DNA of 64,000 nucleotides from Buchnera aphidicola (Cinara laricifoliae) (GTDB lineage Bacteria > Pseudomonadota > Gammaproteobacteria > Enterobacterales > Enterobacteriaceae). Position numbers and translations under genes: made by a program. The notes under the pieces were generated by a model. That model searched no databases, had not been told where the DNA came from, and was given only the letters and a program-made list of their open reading frames with translations. Shown here one piece after another: positions 27,259 through 36,743 of this stretch. The stretch's first letter is position 1. Each line of letters opens with the position of its first letter. The stretch is from the NCBI RefSeq assembly GCF_900698945.1, contig NZ_LR217717.1, positions 62,001 through 126,000 on the forward strand, in the 5' to 3' direction.

Positions 27259-29193
27259 ATGCCGATTATTATGTCGTGCAATGGAGTTAATAAGATTTAT
27301 GCAAATGCAGTTACTCTTAAAGATATTTTTAGGGATATGTTTCCCGGCCATAAGTCAAATTTTATAGCTGGTTTAGTAAATAATCAGTTATTTGATTTAG
27401 ATACATTAATTTATAAAGATGCAGATGTTGTAATGATTGATGAAAATAACCAAAAATTTATACAACAAGTTAGACGTTCTTGTATGCAATTATTAAATCG
27501 AGTATTAAAGAATATGTGGTCAGATACCAAAATAGCTGGTGGATCTATCACTGAATCTGGATTTTATTGTGATATTGATATGTCATATATGCTAACAAAG
27601 AAAGATTTGAATAAAATTTCTAAAAAAATGTTAGAGAAGGTTTTTAGTTCATATAATATATGTACTAAAAGTATTGTTAAGTCAGATTTTTTAGATTTTT
27701 TAAATAAGGAAGGTGAAATTTATCAAATTAATATAATACAAGAACAGTCTGTTAATAATAAGATAATTAATATTTGTTGTCATGAAGACTATTGTGAATT
27801 TTATGATCATTCTCAAGTATCTAATATTAAATTTTGTCAATATTTTTTATTAAAAGATGTATCAGGAGCATATTGGAATAATGATAAACATAATAAAATG
27901 TTACAACGAATTCATGTTATAGCATGGATTTCAAAAAATCAATTATTAAATTTTATAGCTAAATCAAGAGAGTTAGAGAAACGTGATCATCGTAAAATTT
28001 CAAAATTATTAAATTTGTATCATATTCAAAAAGAATCACCTGGAATGATATTTTGGCATAACAACGGATATATTATTGTTAGACAACTAAAAAAATTTAT
28101 TCGTACATTTTTAATTAAGAATAATTATTTAGAAGTTAAAAGCCCTATTATTATTGATAAATCTTTATGGGAAAAAAGTGGTCATTGGAAATATTATAAT
28201 TCATCTATTTTTATTACTAAATCAGAAAATAGAGAATATTGCATTAAACCTATGAATTGTCCTGCGCATGTTTTAATTTTTAAGCATGGATTAAAGTCTT
28301 ATAAAGATTTACCTATACGTATTGCTGAATTCGGAAGTTGTCATAGACAAGAATCATCTGGTTCATTGCATGGATTAATGCGTGTGCGCGGATTTATTCA
28401 AGATGACGCTCATATTTTTTGTACAAAAAAACAAATTAAGTCAGAATTACATCACTGTATTAATTTATTGTTTGATTTATATAAAACATTTGGTTTTAAA
28501 AAAATTATTATTAATTTTTCTACTCGTCCTAAAAATAGGATTGGTGACGATAAAATATGGAATCAAGCGGAAAAAGATTTAGAAACTGTTTTAAATGAAA
28601 ATAGTTTATCGTTTCAATACCAATTAGGTGAAGGAGCATTTTATGGCCCTAAAATTGAAATTTCTTTAGAAGATAATTTACAACGAATATGGCAATGTGG
28701 CACTATTCAATTAGATTTTTATTTAGCGAAACGATTAAATGCATTTTATTTTAATAAAGAAGGTATTAAGAAATATCCTATTATTATTCATAGAGCATTA
28801 TTAGGTTCTATTGAAAGATTTATAGGTATTCTGATTGAAGAATATAATGGTAATTTACCATTATGGTTATGTCCTATCCAAGTAGCTATACTTAGTATTA
28901 CTAATTTACATATATCATTTGTACAAAAAATAATACATAAACTATTAGTTTATAATATTCGAGTAATTTCTGATATTACAAACAATAGTTTAAGCTTTAA
29001 AATTCATTCTTATGTTAAACAAAAAATACCATATATTTTAGTATGTGGTGATAAAGAAATGAAATTGAATTATGTTACAGTAAGAAATCGATTTAATCAC
29101 AAACAATATCAACAGAGTATAGATGTTTTTATTAAAAATATTTTAAATAATATTAAAAATTATACTATAAAAGATGTCAACATGGAGGGTTAG
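27259..29193 (+). CDS. thrS: Threonyl-tRNA synthetase with a degenerate editing site
   Basis: Class II synthetase charging tRNA-Thr. The 644 residues align nearly gap-free with E. coli ThrS (642). The order is TGS domain (1-60), editing domain N2 (about 62-224), catalytic core (about 242-535, with zinc ligands in MNCPAHV, the IQDDAHIF His and the IIHRALLG His) and the anticodon-binding domain. The catalytic core is well preserved. In the editing domain every residue known from E. coli is replaced: His73 to Arg, His77 to Gln, Lys156 to Gln, Asp180 to Glu, Cys182 to Tyr and His186 to Gln. Removal of mischarged serine should be lost. AAGGAT precedes the ATG. The stop codon lies four bases before the infC start. 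Confidence 0.96.
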   Translation: MPIIMSCNGVNKIYANAVTLKDIFRDMFPGHKSNFIAGLVNNQLFDLDTLIYKDADVVMIDENNQKFIQQVRRSCMQLLNRVLKNMWSDTKIAGGSITESGFYCDIDMSYMLTKKDLNKISKKMLEKVFSSYNICTKSIVKSDFLDFLNKEGEIYQINIIQEQSVNNKIINICCHEDYCEFYDHSQVSNIKFCQYFLLKDVSGAYWNNDKHNKMLQRIHVIAWISKNQLLNFIAKSRELEKRDHRKISKLLNLYHIQKESPGMIFWHNNGYIIVRQLKKFIRTFLIKNNYLEVKSPIIIDKSLWEKSGHWKYYNSSIFITKSENREYCIKPMNCPAHVLIFKHGLKSYKDLPIRIAEFGSCHRQESSGSLHGLMRVRGFIQDDAHIFCTKKQIKSELHHCINLLFDLYKTFGFKKIIINFSTRPKNRIGDDKIWNQAEKDLETVLNENSLSFQYQLGEGAFYGPKIEISLEDNLQRIWQCGTIQLDFYLAKRLNAFYFNKEGIKKYPIIIHRALLGSIERFIGILIEEYNGNLPLWLCPIQVAILSITNLHISFVQKIIHKLLVYNIRVISDITNNSLSFKIHSYVKQKIPYILVCGDKEMKLNYVTVRNRFNHKQYQQSIDVFIKNILNNIKNYTIKDVNMEG

Positions 29194-29196
29194 AGT

Positions 29197-29733
29197 ATTA
29201 AAGTCGGAAAAAAAAATCAATTATCTCGTTCTTATCGTGTTAATCGCGAAATTCGTTCGGTTGAAGTGCGATTAATGGGCTTAAAGGGTGAGCAACTCGG
29301 TATTGTTAGTATTAATAAAGCATTAGAGCAAGCAGAAATATATGGTTTTGATTTAGTAGAAATTAGCCCTAATTCTAAACCTCCAGTATGTCGTATTATG
29401 AATTATGGTAAATTTTTATATGAAAAAAGTAAAGCACTTAAAAAACAGAAAAAAAAGCAAAAGATTATCCAAATTAAGGAAATAAAATTTCGACCAAATA
29501 CAGATGAAGGAGATTATCAGGTTAAATTAAGAAATTTAATACGATTTTTAAAAGATGGCAATAAAGTAAAAATTACTTTGCGGTTTAGAGGTCGAGAAAT
29601 GGCGCATCAGGATATTGGAATTAATATGTTAAATCGATTAAAAGATGACTTATCCAATTTAACTTGTGTTGAATATTTTCCCAAACGAATTGAAGGTCGA
29701 CAAATGATTATGATGTTATCTCCAAAAAAATAA
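29197..29733 (+). CDS. infC: Translation initiation factor IF-3 (AUU start)
   Basis: Binds the 30S subunit, checks the start codon and prevents premature 50S joining. The reading frame extends upstream of the first ATG (29266) to an ATT at 29197, giving [20 protein letters not shown] and a total of 178 residues, against 180 in E. coli. A strong GGAGGG (29184-29189) sits eight bases before it. E. coli infC also starts with AUU, which lets IF-3 repress its own synthesis by discriminating against non-canonical starts. The N-domain, lysine-rich linker ([11 protein letters not shown]) and C-domain ([18 protein letters not shown]) are all present. It heads infC-rpmI-rplT. Confidence 0.95.
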   Translation: MKVGKKNQLSRSYRVNREIRSVEVRLMGLKGEQLGIVSINKALEQAEIYGFDLVEISPNSKPPVCRIMNYGKFLYEKSKALKKQKKKQKIIQIKEIKFRPNTDEGDYQVKLRNLIRFLKDGNKVKITLRFRGREMAHQDIGINMLNRLKDDLSNLTCVEYFPKRIEGRQMIMMLSPKK

Positions 29734-29798
29734 AATTTACTTCTAATTATTATAGACATAATTAATATATAGAAATATATATCTATTCTGGAGTATTT

Positions 29799-29996
29799 AT
29801 GCCAAAAATTAAAACTTTACGTAGTGCTGCAAAGAGATTTAAAAAAACTGCTTCTGGTCATTTTAAACGTAAACAAGCTAATTTACGCCATATTTTAACT
29901 AAAAAAAATACAAATTATAAACGTAATCTTCGTAAAAAAATTATTCTTTCTGCATCGGATCATCATAAAGTGTCTATTTTTCTTCCTTATTTTTGA
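29799..29996 (+). CDS. rpmI: 50S ribosomal protein L35
   Basis: Small basic protein of the large ribosomal subunit. At 65 residues it matches E. coli L35 (64) across the conserved [20 protein letters not shown]-terminus and the [10 protein letters not shown] core. TGGAG lies about eight bases upstream of the ATG. It sits between infC and rplT, where in E. coli L20 represses translation of rpmI and rplT; a corresponding pseudoknot could not be confirmed by eye. Confidence 0.96.
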   Translation: MPKIKTLRSAAKRFKKTASGHFKRKQANLRHILTKKNTNYKRNLRKKIILSASDHHKVSIFLPYF

Positions 29997-30043
29997 TTTT
30001 ATCAAGTAATTTATATATTACAATATTTTATAGGAGGTTTTTA

Positions 30044-30403
30044 ATGGCACGTGTAAAAAGAGGTGTTACAGCACATGCTCGTCATAAAAAAATAATTAAG
30101 TTAGCAAAAGGATATCGTGGAGCACGATCTAGAGTATATCGTGTTGCAAATCAAGCTGTTATTAAAGCAGGTCAATATGCTTACAGAGATAGACGTAATA
30201 AAAAAAGAAATTTTCGAAAATTATGGATTATTAGAATTAATGCTGCAGTTAAAAGTCATAATTTATCATATAGTCAATTTATACATGGTTTAAAAATTTT
30301 ATCGATTAATATTAATCGGAAAATGTTAGCTGAAACAGCAGTATATGATAAAATTGCGTTTAGCATGTTAATAGAACGTTCTAAAAATGCTGTAATTATT
30401 TAA
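30044..30403 (+). CDS. rplT: 50S ribosomal protein L20
   Basis: RNA-binding assembly protein of the large subunit. From the chosen start it has 119 residues (E. coli 118) and begins [16 protein letters not shown], the family N-terminus. A strong AGGAGG lies about seven bases upstream. A longer frame from 29993 overlaps the rpmI end and adds 17 unrelated residues, so it is rejected. Conserved KGYRGARSR and [15 protein letters not shown] segments are present. It may autoregulate rpmI-rplT, as in E. coli. A hairpin lies 32 bases downstream, before pheS. Confidence 0.96.
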   Translation: MARVKRGVTAHARHKKIIKLAKGYRGARSRVYRVANQAVIKAGQYAYRDRRNKKRNFRKLWIIRINAAVKSHNLSYSQFIHGLKILSININRKMLAETAVYDKIAFSMLIERSKNAVII

Positions 30404-30434
30404 TACATTAAAAAATTTTTATAAATTTTATCAC

Positions 30435-30456
30435 AGGGAGAATAGATAGTCTCCCT
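30435..30456 (+). terminator. Hairpin between rplT and pheS
   Basis: AGGGAGA (30435-30441) and TCTCCCT (30450-30456) form a 7-bp stem, unusually G+C-rich for this genome, with an 8-base loop; two further pairs are possible past a mismatch. It occupies the place of the pheST attenuator terminator of E. coli. The poly-U is weak (AAAAAGTTTTT about 15 bases later), and no convincing phenylalanine-rich leader peptide precedes it. A partial terminator is likely; attenuation by Phe is not supported. Confidence 0.5.
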
Positions 30457-30518
30457 ATGTATATTAAAAAGTTTTTGTAATATATATAATTTTATAAAGT
30501 GAATATATTGGTGTACAT

Positions 30519-31523
30519 GTGAAATTAAGAAAAGAAATATATAAGTCTATAAAAAAAACTTTTATATCTGCTATACAGGAAATAAAAAAAATAGATAATA
30601 ATACATCACTTAACAATTTTCAATCAAAATATTTAGGGAAAAATAGTATTTTATATTTTTATTTTAGTAAATTAACTACATTGAATATTTCTGAACGTAT
30701 ACAATGTAGTACTATTTTAAATAATTTTAAAAAAAAAATTAAAAATAAGATTAATGATAAAAAAATAGAACTAAAAGATAATAGATTAATTAATCAAAAA
30801 AATAAGTATTTTATAGATTATACATTACCAGGTAGAAAGATTGAATGTGGTAGCTTACATCCTATTACAATTGTTATTCAGGAAATTAAAAAAATTTTTA
30901 GTTATTTAGGTTTTAATACGTACTATGGTCCTGAATTAGAGAGTACATATTATAATTTTGATGCTTTAAATATACCTCATAATCATCCTGCTAGAAATAT
31001 TAGTGATACTTTTTGGTTGAATTCAAATTATGTATTACGAACTCAAACGTCTGGTATGCAAATTAGAATTTTAGAAAAAAATCCTGGTCCTATTAGAGCA
31101 ATTATTCCAGGAAAGGTGTATCGTAGGGATTATGATCATACACATACCCCTATGTTTCATCAAATTGAAGGTTTAATAGTAGATACATCAATTTCTTTTG
31201 CGAATCTAAAGTGGATTTTAGAAAATTTTATTATTCAGATTTTAAAAAAAAATACAAAAATACGTTTTCGTAGTTCATATTTTCCTTTTACTTGTCCTTC
31301 TGCTGAAATGGATATTCAGGATAAAAATGGTAATTGGTTAGAAGTATTAGGATGTGGTATGGTGCATCCAAATGTTTTGAAAAATTGTAATATTGATCGT
31401 GATATTTATTCAGCTTGTGCATTTGGAATTGGTGTAGAAAGGCTAGCTATGTTGAAATATTCAGTATCTGATATTCGTTGTTTTTTTGAAAACGATATAC
31501 GATTTTTAAAACAATTTGTTTAA
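30519..31523 (+). CDS. pheS: Phenylalanyl-tRNA synthetase alpha subunit
   Basis: Catalytic subunit of the alpha2-beta2 class II enzyme charging tRNA-Phe. The 334-residue product (E. coli 327) has an N-terminal coiled-coil tRNA-binding region rich in lysine and isoleucine. The catalytic domain shows LPGRKIECGSLHP, LRTQTSGMQIR, the motif 2 region VYRRDYDHTHTPMFHQIEG, and the motif 3 GIGVERLAMLKY. The start is GTG at 30519: the ATG two bases earlier reads directly into a stop, and no other in-frame ATG precedes the conserved part. It is 15 bases upstream of pheT. Confidence 0.95.
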   Translation: MKLRKEIYKSIKKTFISAIQEIKKIDNNTSLNNFQSKYLGKNSILYFYFSKLTTLNISERIQCSTILNNFKKKIKNKINDKKIELKDNRLINQKNKYFIDYTLPGRKIECGSLHPITIVIQEIKKIFSYLGFNTYYGPELESTYYNFDALNIPHNHPARNISDTFWLNSNYVLRTQTSGMQIRILEKNPGPIRAIIPGKVYRRDYDHTHTPMFHQIEGLIVDTSISFANLKWILENFIIQILKKNTKIRFRSSYFPFTCPSAEMDIQDKNGNWLEVLGCGMVHPNVLKNCNIDRDIYSACAFGIGVERLAMLKYSVSDIRCFFENDIRFLKQFV

Positions 31524-31538
31524 TAGCGAGAAATAGTG

Positions 31539-33929
31539 ATGAAGTTTGGAGAAGAATGGTTGCGTCAGTGGATTAATCCGCCTATTTCAAGTAAACAGCT
31601 GTGTGAACAATTGACGAATTTTGGTTGTGAAGCAGAATGTATTAAAGAAAATAATTTGTATGTACAGAATACAGTTATTGGAGAAATTATTTTTAAAAAA
31701 CCATTTAATATAATTAAAAAATTATTTATATATACAGTTCGTATATATAATAATCAAAAAATTTTTATTCTATTTATAGATAAAGAGTATTTGATAAAAG
31801 GTACAAAAGTACCGATTATATTAACTAATAATATTTTAGAAAAAAAAACTCATGTATTAACAGAAAATTTTTTTAAAAATAGTGATAATAAGTTTGGTTC
31901 TTATCATTTATTAGGAATAGATAAGAATAATCATGAAATTATTGTTCTTGAATATAATGCTATAGTTGGATTAAATTTTAATAATCATAGACATATAAAT
32001 AGATATATAATGAAATTTTTTATTCCATTTAATAGAGTAGATTTACGTTCTATTTGGGGTTTATCACGAGAAATTGCATTATTAAATAAGTTACCATTAC
32101 CTCAAATTAAACATAAACATTTTTTATATTCAAAAATTTTTATTAAAAATAGAGTGGCTATTAGTATTAAAAATAATTTTATTCAATATATTTTTTGTGA
32201 ATTCTATAATTTAGATACTAAATCTATTTTACCGTTTTATATGCAAGAACGATTAATACAATCTGATATGTTTACAAATAATATTATAAAAAATATTATT
32301 AATTATGTATTTATTGAAACTGGACATTGGTTTCATATATTTGATTTAGATTATTTAGATAAAAAATTATATATATCTAGTTTGAAGCAAGAAAAATTGA
32401 TTCGAGATAAAAACGATAAAAAATTTATTTTACCAAAAGATACAATTATTTTACATAATTATAAAAAAATTTTATCTTTTGAAGATATGGAGTATTCTGA
32501 ATATTCTAAAGTTAGTAATCTTACTAAAAATTTATTTTTAGGCTCTATTTGTTTTGATCCTGTTTTTATACAAACGCGATATTTATCGCGACCTATTTTA
32601 AATCAAAATATGGATTATATGAAATATAATATATATCCTATTTTACAAAAAAATATTTTTAAATATATACAGACATTAATAAAAAAAATATGTAGTGGAG
32701 ATTTTTCTATTTTAAAAATATATAAAATGGATATAAATATATTTGTTCCTATTGTTTTGTTATTAACAATTGAAAAATTAAATAAAATTACTGGAATTAA
32801 ATTTATTAAAAGAGACGTAATCACTATTTTAAAAGATTGTCATTTTATATTTTTTGAAAAAAATAATATTTTTTATGTTACACCACCATATTGGCGTTCT
32901 GATATTAGAATTATTGAAGATTTAATTAGCGAAATAATTCGAATATACGGTTATGAAAAAATTGTTTCTCAATCGCCTTATGAGCATGTAAATAAATTTT
33001 TAAATAAAAAAAATAAAATATCATTATCACGAATTAAATTATTTCTTTCTGATCGCGGATATTTTGAAATTATTTCATATAGTTTTGTAAATTCTACTAT
33101 ACAGAAATATTTTAAGATGCGCGAAGAAAGTTTAAAAATAAAAAATCCTATTTCAAGTGATATGTCTGAAATGAGATTATCGTTATGGATTGGTTTATTG
33201 AGCTGTATTGCATATAATCAAAAACGACAAAAAGAATCTATTCGTCTTTTTGAAACTGGGTTATGTTTTTTTTCACCTCAAGATCGTTGTTCTCCAATTA
33301 TTCAAAATGAATATTTATCCGGTGCTATTAGTGGATTAATTGGACGTCGTGAATGGTATTTAAAAAATAGAAAATTAGATTTTTATGATTTAAAAGGTGA
33401 TATCGAGTTTATTTTAAATATTTGTGGAAAATTAGGTGATGTAGAATTTATTTCAGAAAAATATGTAGGTTTATGTGCTGAACAAAGTGTAGGGATTTAT
33501 TTACATAATCAATTAATTGGTAGAATTGGAGTATTAGATTCTTCTTTTCACGATATTTTTGATTTAAAAGATTCTGTAATTTTATTTGAAATTATGTGGA
33601 AAAAAATTTGTTATCGATCTGTAAACAATATTAAACATATATCTTTATTACCGAATAGTAAAAGAGATATTTCGATTATAGTTTTAGATACTGTATTAAG
33701 TAAAGATATTTTAAACTTATGTACTAATAATATTAGTATAAAAAATACTGATATACATATATATGATATATATACGGGGCATAATATTCCGATAGGAAAA
33801 AAGAGTATATCTATTTCTTTTATTTTCAATAGTTCGGTTAGTACTTTAAAAGAATCTGATATTAACTTAAACATTTTACAATGTATTACTGCACTAAAAA
33901 ATAAATTTGGAGCAATTTTAAGAGATTAA
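31539..33929 (+). CDS. pheT: Phenylalanyl-tRNA synthetase beta subunit with degenerate editing domain
   Basis: Beta subunit of PheRS, normally responsible for tRNA recognition, structural support of the active site and hydrolysis of Tyr-tRNA-Phe. At 796 residues it matches E. coli (795), and the C-terminal half is well conserved ([26 protein letters not shown]). The N-terminal half is not. The HPNADKL signature of the OB-fold domain is lost. In the B3/B4 editing domain His265 is kept, but the counterparts of Gly318, Glu334, Thr354 and Ala356 are Tyr319, Gly335, Asn355 and Asn357. The ATG at 31539 is preferred over a GTG one codon earlier. It is followed four bases later by ihfA. Confidence 0.94.
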   Translation: MKFGEEWLRQWINPPISSKQLCEQLTNFGCEAECIKENNLYVQNTVIGEIIFKKPFNIIKKLFIYTVRIYNNQKIFILFIDKEYLIKGTKVPIILTNNILEKKTHVLTENFFKNSDNKFGSYHLLGIDKNNHEIIVLEYNAIVGLNFNNHRHINRYIMKFFIPFNRVDLRSIWGLSREIALLNKLPLPQIKHKHFLYSKIFIKNRVAISIKNNFIQYIFCEFYNLDTKSILPFYMQERLIQSDMFTNNIIKNIINYVFIETGHWFHIFDLDYLDKKLYISSLKQEKLIRDKNDKKFILPKDTIILHNYKKILSFEDMEYSEYSKVSNLTKNLFLGSICFDPVFIQTRYLSRPILNQNMDYMKYNIYPILQKNIFKYIQTLIKKICSGDFSILKIYKMDINIFVPIVLLLTIEKLNKITGIKFIKRDVITILKDCHFIFFEKNNIFYVTPPYWRSDIRIIEDLISEIIRIYGYEKIVSQSPYEHVNKFLNKKNKISLSRIKLFLSDRGYFEIISYSFVNSTIQKYFKMREESLKIKNPISSDMSEMRLSLWIGLLSCIAYNQKRQKESIRLFETGLCFFSPQDRCSPIIQNEYLSGAISGLIGRREWYLKNRKLDFYDLKGDIEFILNICGKLGDVEFISEKYVGLCAEQSVGIYLHNQLIGRIGVLDSSFHDIFDLKDSVILFEIMWKKICYRSVNNIKHISLLPNSKRDISIIVLDTVLSKDILNLCTNNISIKNTDIHIYDIYTGHNIPIGKKSISISFIFNSSVSTLKESDINLNILQCITALKNKFGAILRD

Positions 33930-33933
33930 ATTT

Positions 33934-34251
33934 ATGGTATTGACTAAAGCGGAAATTTCAGATTATTTATTTAAAAAATTAACATTAAATAAACAAGAAG
34001 TAAAAGATTTAGTAGATATTTTTTTTGAAGAAGTTCGTAAATCTTTGGAAATAGGAGAAGAAGTTAAATTATCTGGTTTTGGTAATTTTTGTTTAAGAAA
34101 TAAAAAACAAAGACTAGGTAGAAACCCAAAAACTGGTGAGTGTGTTGCAATCACTGCTCGTAGAGTAGTAGTATTTAAAGCTGGTCAGAAATTGCGAAGT
34201 CGTATAGAATCTTTACAAAATATTCATTTAAAAAAAAAAATTGTCATATAA
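33934..34251 (+). CDS. ihfA: Integration host factor alpha subunit
   Basis: Sequence-specific DNA-bending protein, normally a heterodimer with IhfB; it shapes the nucleoid and promoters. The 105-residue product (E. coli 99) shows the HU/IHF fold: N-terminal helices ([14 protein letters not shown]), the [14 protein letters not shown] strand, and the minor-groove-inserting arm with GRNPKTGE and its conserved proline. The tail is slightly extended and lysine-rich. It lies four bases after pheT, as in the E. coli pheST-ihfA operon. ihfB is not in the window, so whether it forms a homo- or heterodimer is unknown. Confidence 0.94.
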   Translation: MVLTKAEISDYLFKKLTLNKQEVKDLVDIFFEEVRKSLEIGEEVKLSGFGNFCLRNKKQRLGRNPKTGECVAITARRVVVFKAGQKLRSRIESLQNIHLKKKIVI

Positions 34252-34658
34252 TTTATATTTATAAGATATAAAAATATTTAATTTTATAAATATGTTATTT
34301 AATAAATATTAAATTTATATCTTTTTATATAAAATTTTAATTTTATCAATCAAATATTAATTATACTGTATTTTTATAAAACGATTTTATATAAGTTAAA
34401 TAAATTTATTTTATTTATATATTTTATATATATAATTTTTATAAATATAATTTGTATTTTTATAAAATAAACTTAATATTAATTATATTAGTAATATCGT
34501 AATAGTATTATTGATACAGTATAATATTTTAGTAGTTTTTATTGTGATTATTATAAAAGATGTATAATATATATAATTATCTATAAATAAATATATCTAT
34601 ATTTATTTAATATATTATCATGGAATATATTTATTGATATAAATAAAAAAATTAATTT
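34252..34658. other. Intergenic region between convergent ihfA and glyS (407 bp)
   Basis: A+T-rich spacer lying downstream of both flanking genes, so no promoter is required here. I see no gene, RNA or strong hairpin. Repeated TTTATAAATAT-like words are what the base composition would give. It may be the residue of deleted genes. Confidence 0.55.
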
Positions 34659-36740
34659 TTATAAGTAAGAAAAATCAGTTATATATAAAAATATTTTTTT
34701 AATTTTTTTTAATATACATATACGATATGAACATATTTCTATTTTAGGATCATGTATAAAAGATTTTTTAAAAAATATTTCTATTGGTTCACATAATTGG
34801 TATATTTTTATTAATATATTTAAGTAATTTATTTTATTGAATTGATCTGTTTTTTTTTCAATTTTTTTGATTTTTATAAGTAATTGATTTTCATGTAATA
34901 GAAAATTTTTTCTATAATACGTATCATCTAAATTTATTTTTATTAATTTTAATTTTTTTACAGTTTTTAAAATAATATTATTGATTCTTTTATATATAAT
35001 AATGATATTATTTATGTTATAGTTTTTTTTAAAATCTGTAAGTGCATCTATACGTTTATTAATATCAAGAATGTTTATTAATTTTAAAGATAAAACAGAT
35101 TGTATAATTTTTTTATTATATTTTTTTGAGTACAATGATATATATTTTGAAAAAATAAAATCTAAAATTAATTTTATTATTTCTTTTTTTTGTTTTATGT
35201 GATGATATAAATTAATTGATTTTTTAATTATTTTATATAAATTAATATTTATTTTTTTTTCAACTATTATTCGAATGATTCCGATACTTGCTCGACGTAA
35301 AGCGAATGGATCTTTATGATTAGTTGGTTTTTTATTAATACTAAAAATTCCTACAATTGTATCTATTTTATCTGCAACACTTAATGCGCATGATATTTTT
35401 TGTGTCGGTAAATCTGATTGTGAAAAATTAGGTAGATAGTGTTCTTTAATAGCTAAAGATACTTTCTTATTTTCTTGATGATTTAACGCATAATGCATAC
35501 CAATTATTCCTTGTAGAGCTGTACATTCTGTTATTATATTGGTTGTTAAATCACATTTAGATAAAATAGCTGATTTTTTTGTTAATTTTATATTTGTTTT
35601 TATTTTTTTTGCAATATATTGGCTTAATTTTTTTATTCTTAAAGTTTTATCATACATAGATCCAAGATTTTTTTGAAAAGATATATTTTTTAATAAAATT
35701 AATCTATCAGAAAATTTTATTGTTTGATCTTTATTTATAAAAAAATTTATATTGCTTAGTTTTGAATGTAATACCTGTTCGTGTTCTCGGATAATTTTTT
35801 TTTTATTGACAGTATTGATATTACTGATAAGTATAAAGTAATTTGTTATTGTATTTTTTTTTATATTATATAATGGAAAATATTTTTGATTATTTTCCAT
35901 AGTATATATCAATAGTTCTTGAGGTATTTTTAGATATTTTTTTTTGAATTGACCTAAATGCGCTATTGGCCATTCTACAGATGCTGTAGTTTCTTCCAAT
36001 AAATTTTTATTAATATGAATTGATTTATTTATTTTTTTTGATAAATAATTTAATTGTATAAGTATATTTTTTTTTCTTTCTTTATAATCTATTATAACAT
36101 ATTTTTTTTTAAATAAATCAGAAGTATATTGATCAGCATGTGTAAAAATTATTTTTTCAGGAGCCATTAAAAAATGTCCATAAGAAATATTTTTATAAGT
36201 AATTTCCGGTATATTTAAAGAAATAATTTTATCATTTAATAATATCATTATATTAAGTATTGGTCTAGAAAATCGTATGGAATTGGTATTCCATAGCATA
36301 GATTTTTTTGATGGTATTTTTTTTATTATTTTTGATAAAATATCTATTAAATTTTTTTTTAATGAGGGAGCTTTTTCTTTACTTATATAAGTAAGATATT
36401 TTTTTTTATTAATATTTATTATTTCTGTATTTTTAATAGAGATATGATGTGTTTTTAACCATAATTTTGTTAATTTATTTATTTCATGGTTATTATTAAA
36501 TGCTTTTTCTATTGGTGGACCTATTTTTCTAATATATTTATTTTTTTGAACATATGATAAACAAAAAATTTTTAATGCTATTCTTTTAGAAGTATAAAAT
36601 AAAAGTATAGATTGATATTGAATATTATAATTATTTAACTCTTTTCTTGTAGATGAATAGAAAAATTCTGCTATATTTTTTAGTTCCTTACTTGGTAGAT
36701 CTTCAGTTTGTATTTCTATAATGAAAGTTTTGTGTTTCAT
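34659..36740 (-). CDS. glyS: Glycyl-tRNA synthetase beta subunit
   Basis: Beta subunit of the bacterial alpha2-beta2 class II enzyme charging tRNA-Gly; it supplies tRNA-binding and HD-like domains. The 693 residues match E. coli GlyS (689). Conserved segments include IEIQTEDLPSKEL at the N-terminus, VEWPIAHLGQFKKKYL, MENNQKYFPLYN, and the helical C-terminal part with KKPTNHKDPFALRRASIGIIRI. The central and C-terminal parts are strongly enriched in lysine, isoleucine and asparagine from A+T bias. It starts three bases after the glyQ stop, a coupled pair as in E. coli. Confidence 0.95.
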   Translation of the reverse strand: MKHKTFIIEIQTEDLPSKELKNIAEFFYSSTRKELNNYNIQYQSILLFYTSKRIALKIFCLSYVQKNKYIRKIGPPIEKAFNNNHEINKLTKLWLKTHHISIKNTEIININKKKYLTYISKEKAPSLKKNLIDILSKIIKKIPSKKSMLWNTNSIRFSRPILNIMILLNDKIISLNIPEITYKNISYGHFLMAPEKIIFTHADQYTSDLFKKKYVIIDYKERKKNILIQLNYLSKKINKSIHINKNLLEETTASVEWPIAHLGQFKKKYLKIPQELLIYTMENNQKYFPLYNIKKNTITNYFILISNINTVNKKKIIREHEQVLHSKLSNINFFINKDQTIKFSDRLILLKNISFQKNLGSMYDKTLRIKKLSQYIAKKIKTNIKLTKKSAILSKCDLTTNIITECTALQGIIGMHYALNHQENKKVSLAIKEHYLPNFSQSDLPTQKISCALSVADKIDTIVGIFSINKKPTNHKDPFALRRASIGIIRIIVEKKININLYKIIKKSINLYHHIKQKKEIIKLILDFIFSKYISLYSKKYNKKIIQSVLSLKLINILDINKRIDALTDFKKNYNINNIIIIYKRINNIILKTVKKLKLIKINLDDTYYRKNFLLHENQLLIKIKKIEKKTDQFNKINYLNILIKIYQLCEPIEIFFKKSFIHDPKIEICSYRICILKKIKKIFLYITDFSYL

Positions 36741-36743
36741 TTT

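Noticed and set aside
30458-30481. Short ORF (ATG TAT ATT AAA AAG TTT TTG TAA) before pheS as a pheM-like leader peptide
   Set aside because: It has only one Phe, lies after the hairpin instead of before it, and has no ribosome binding site.
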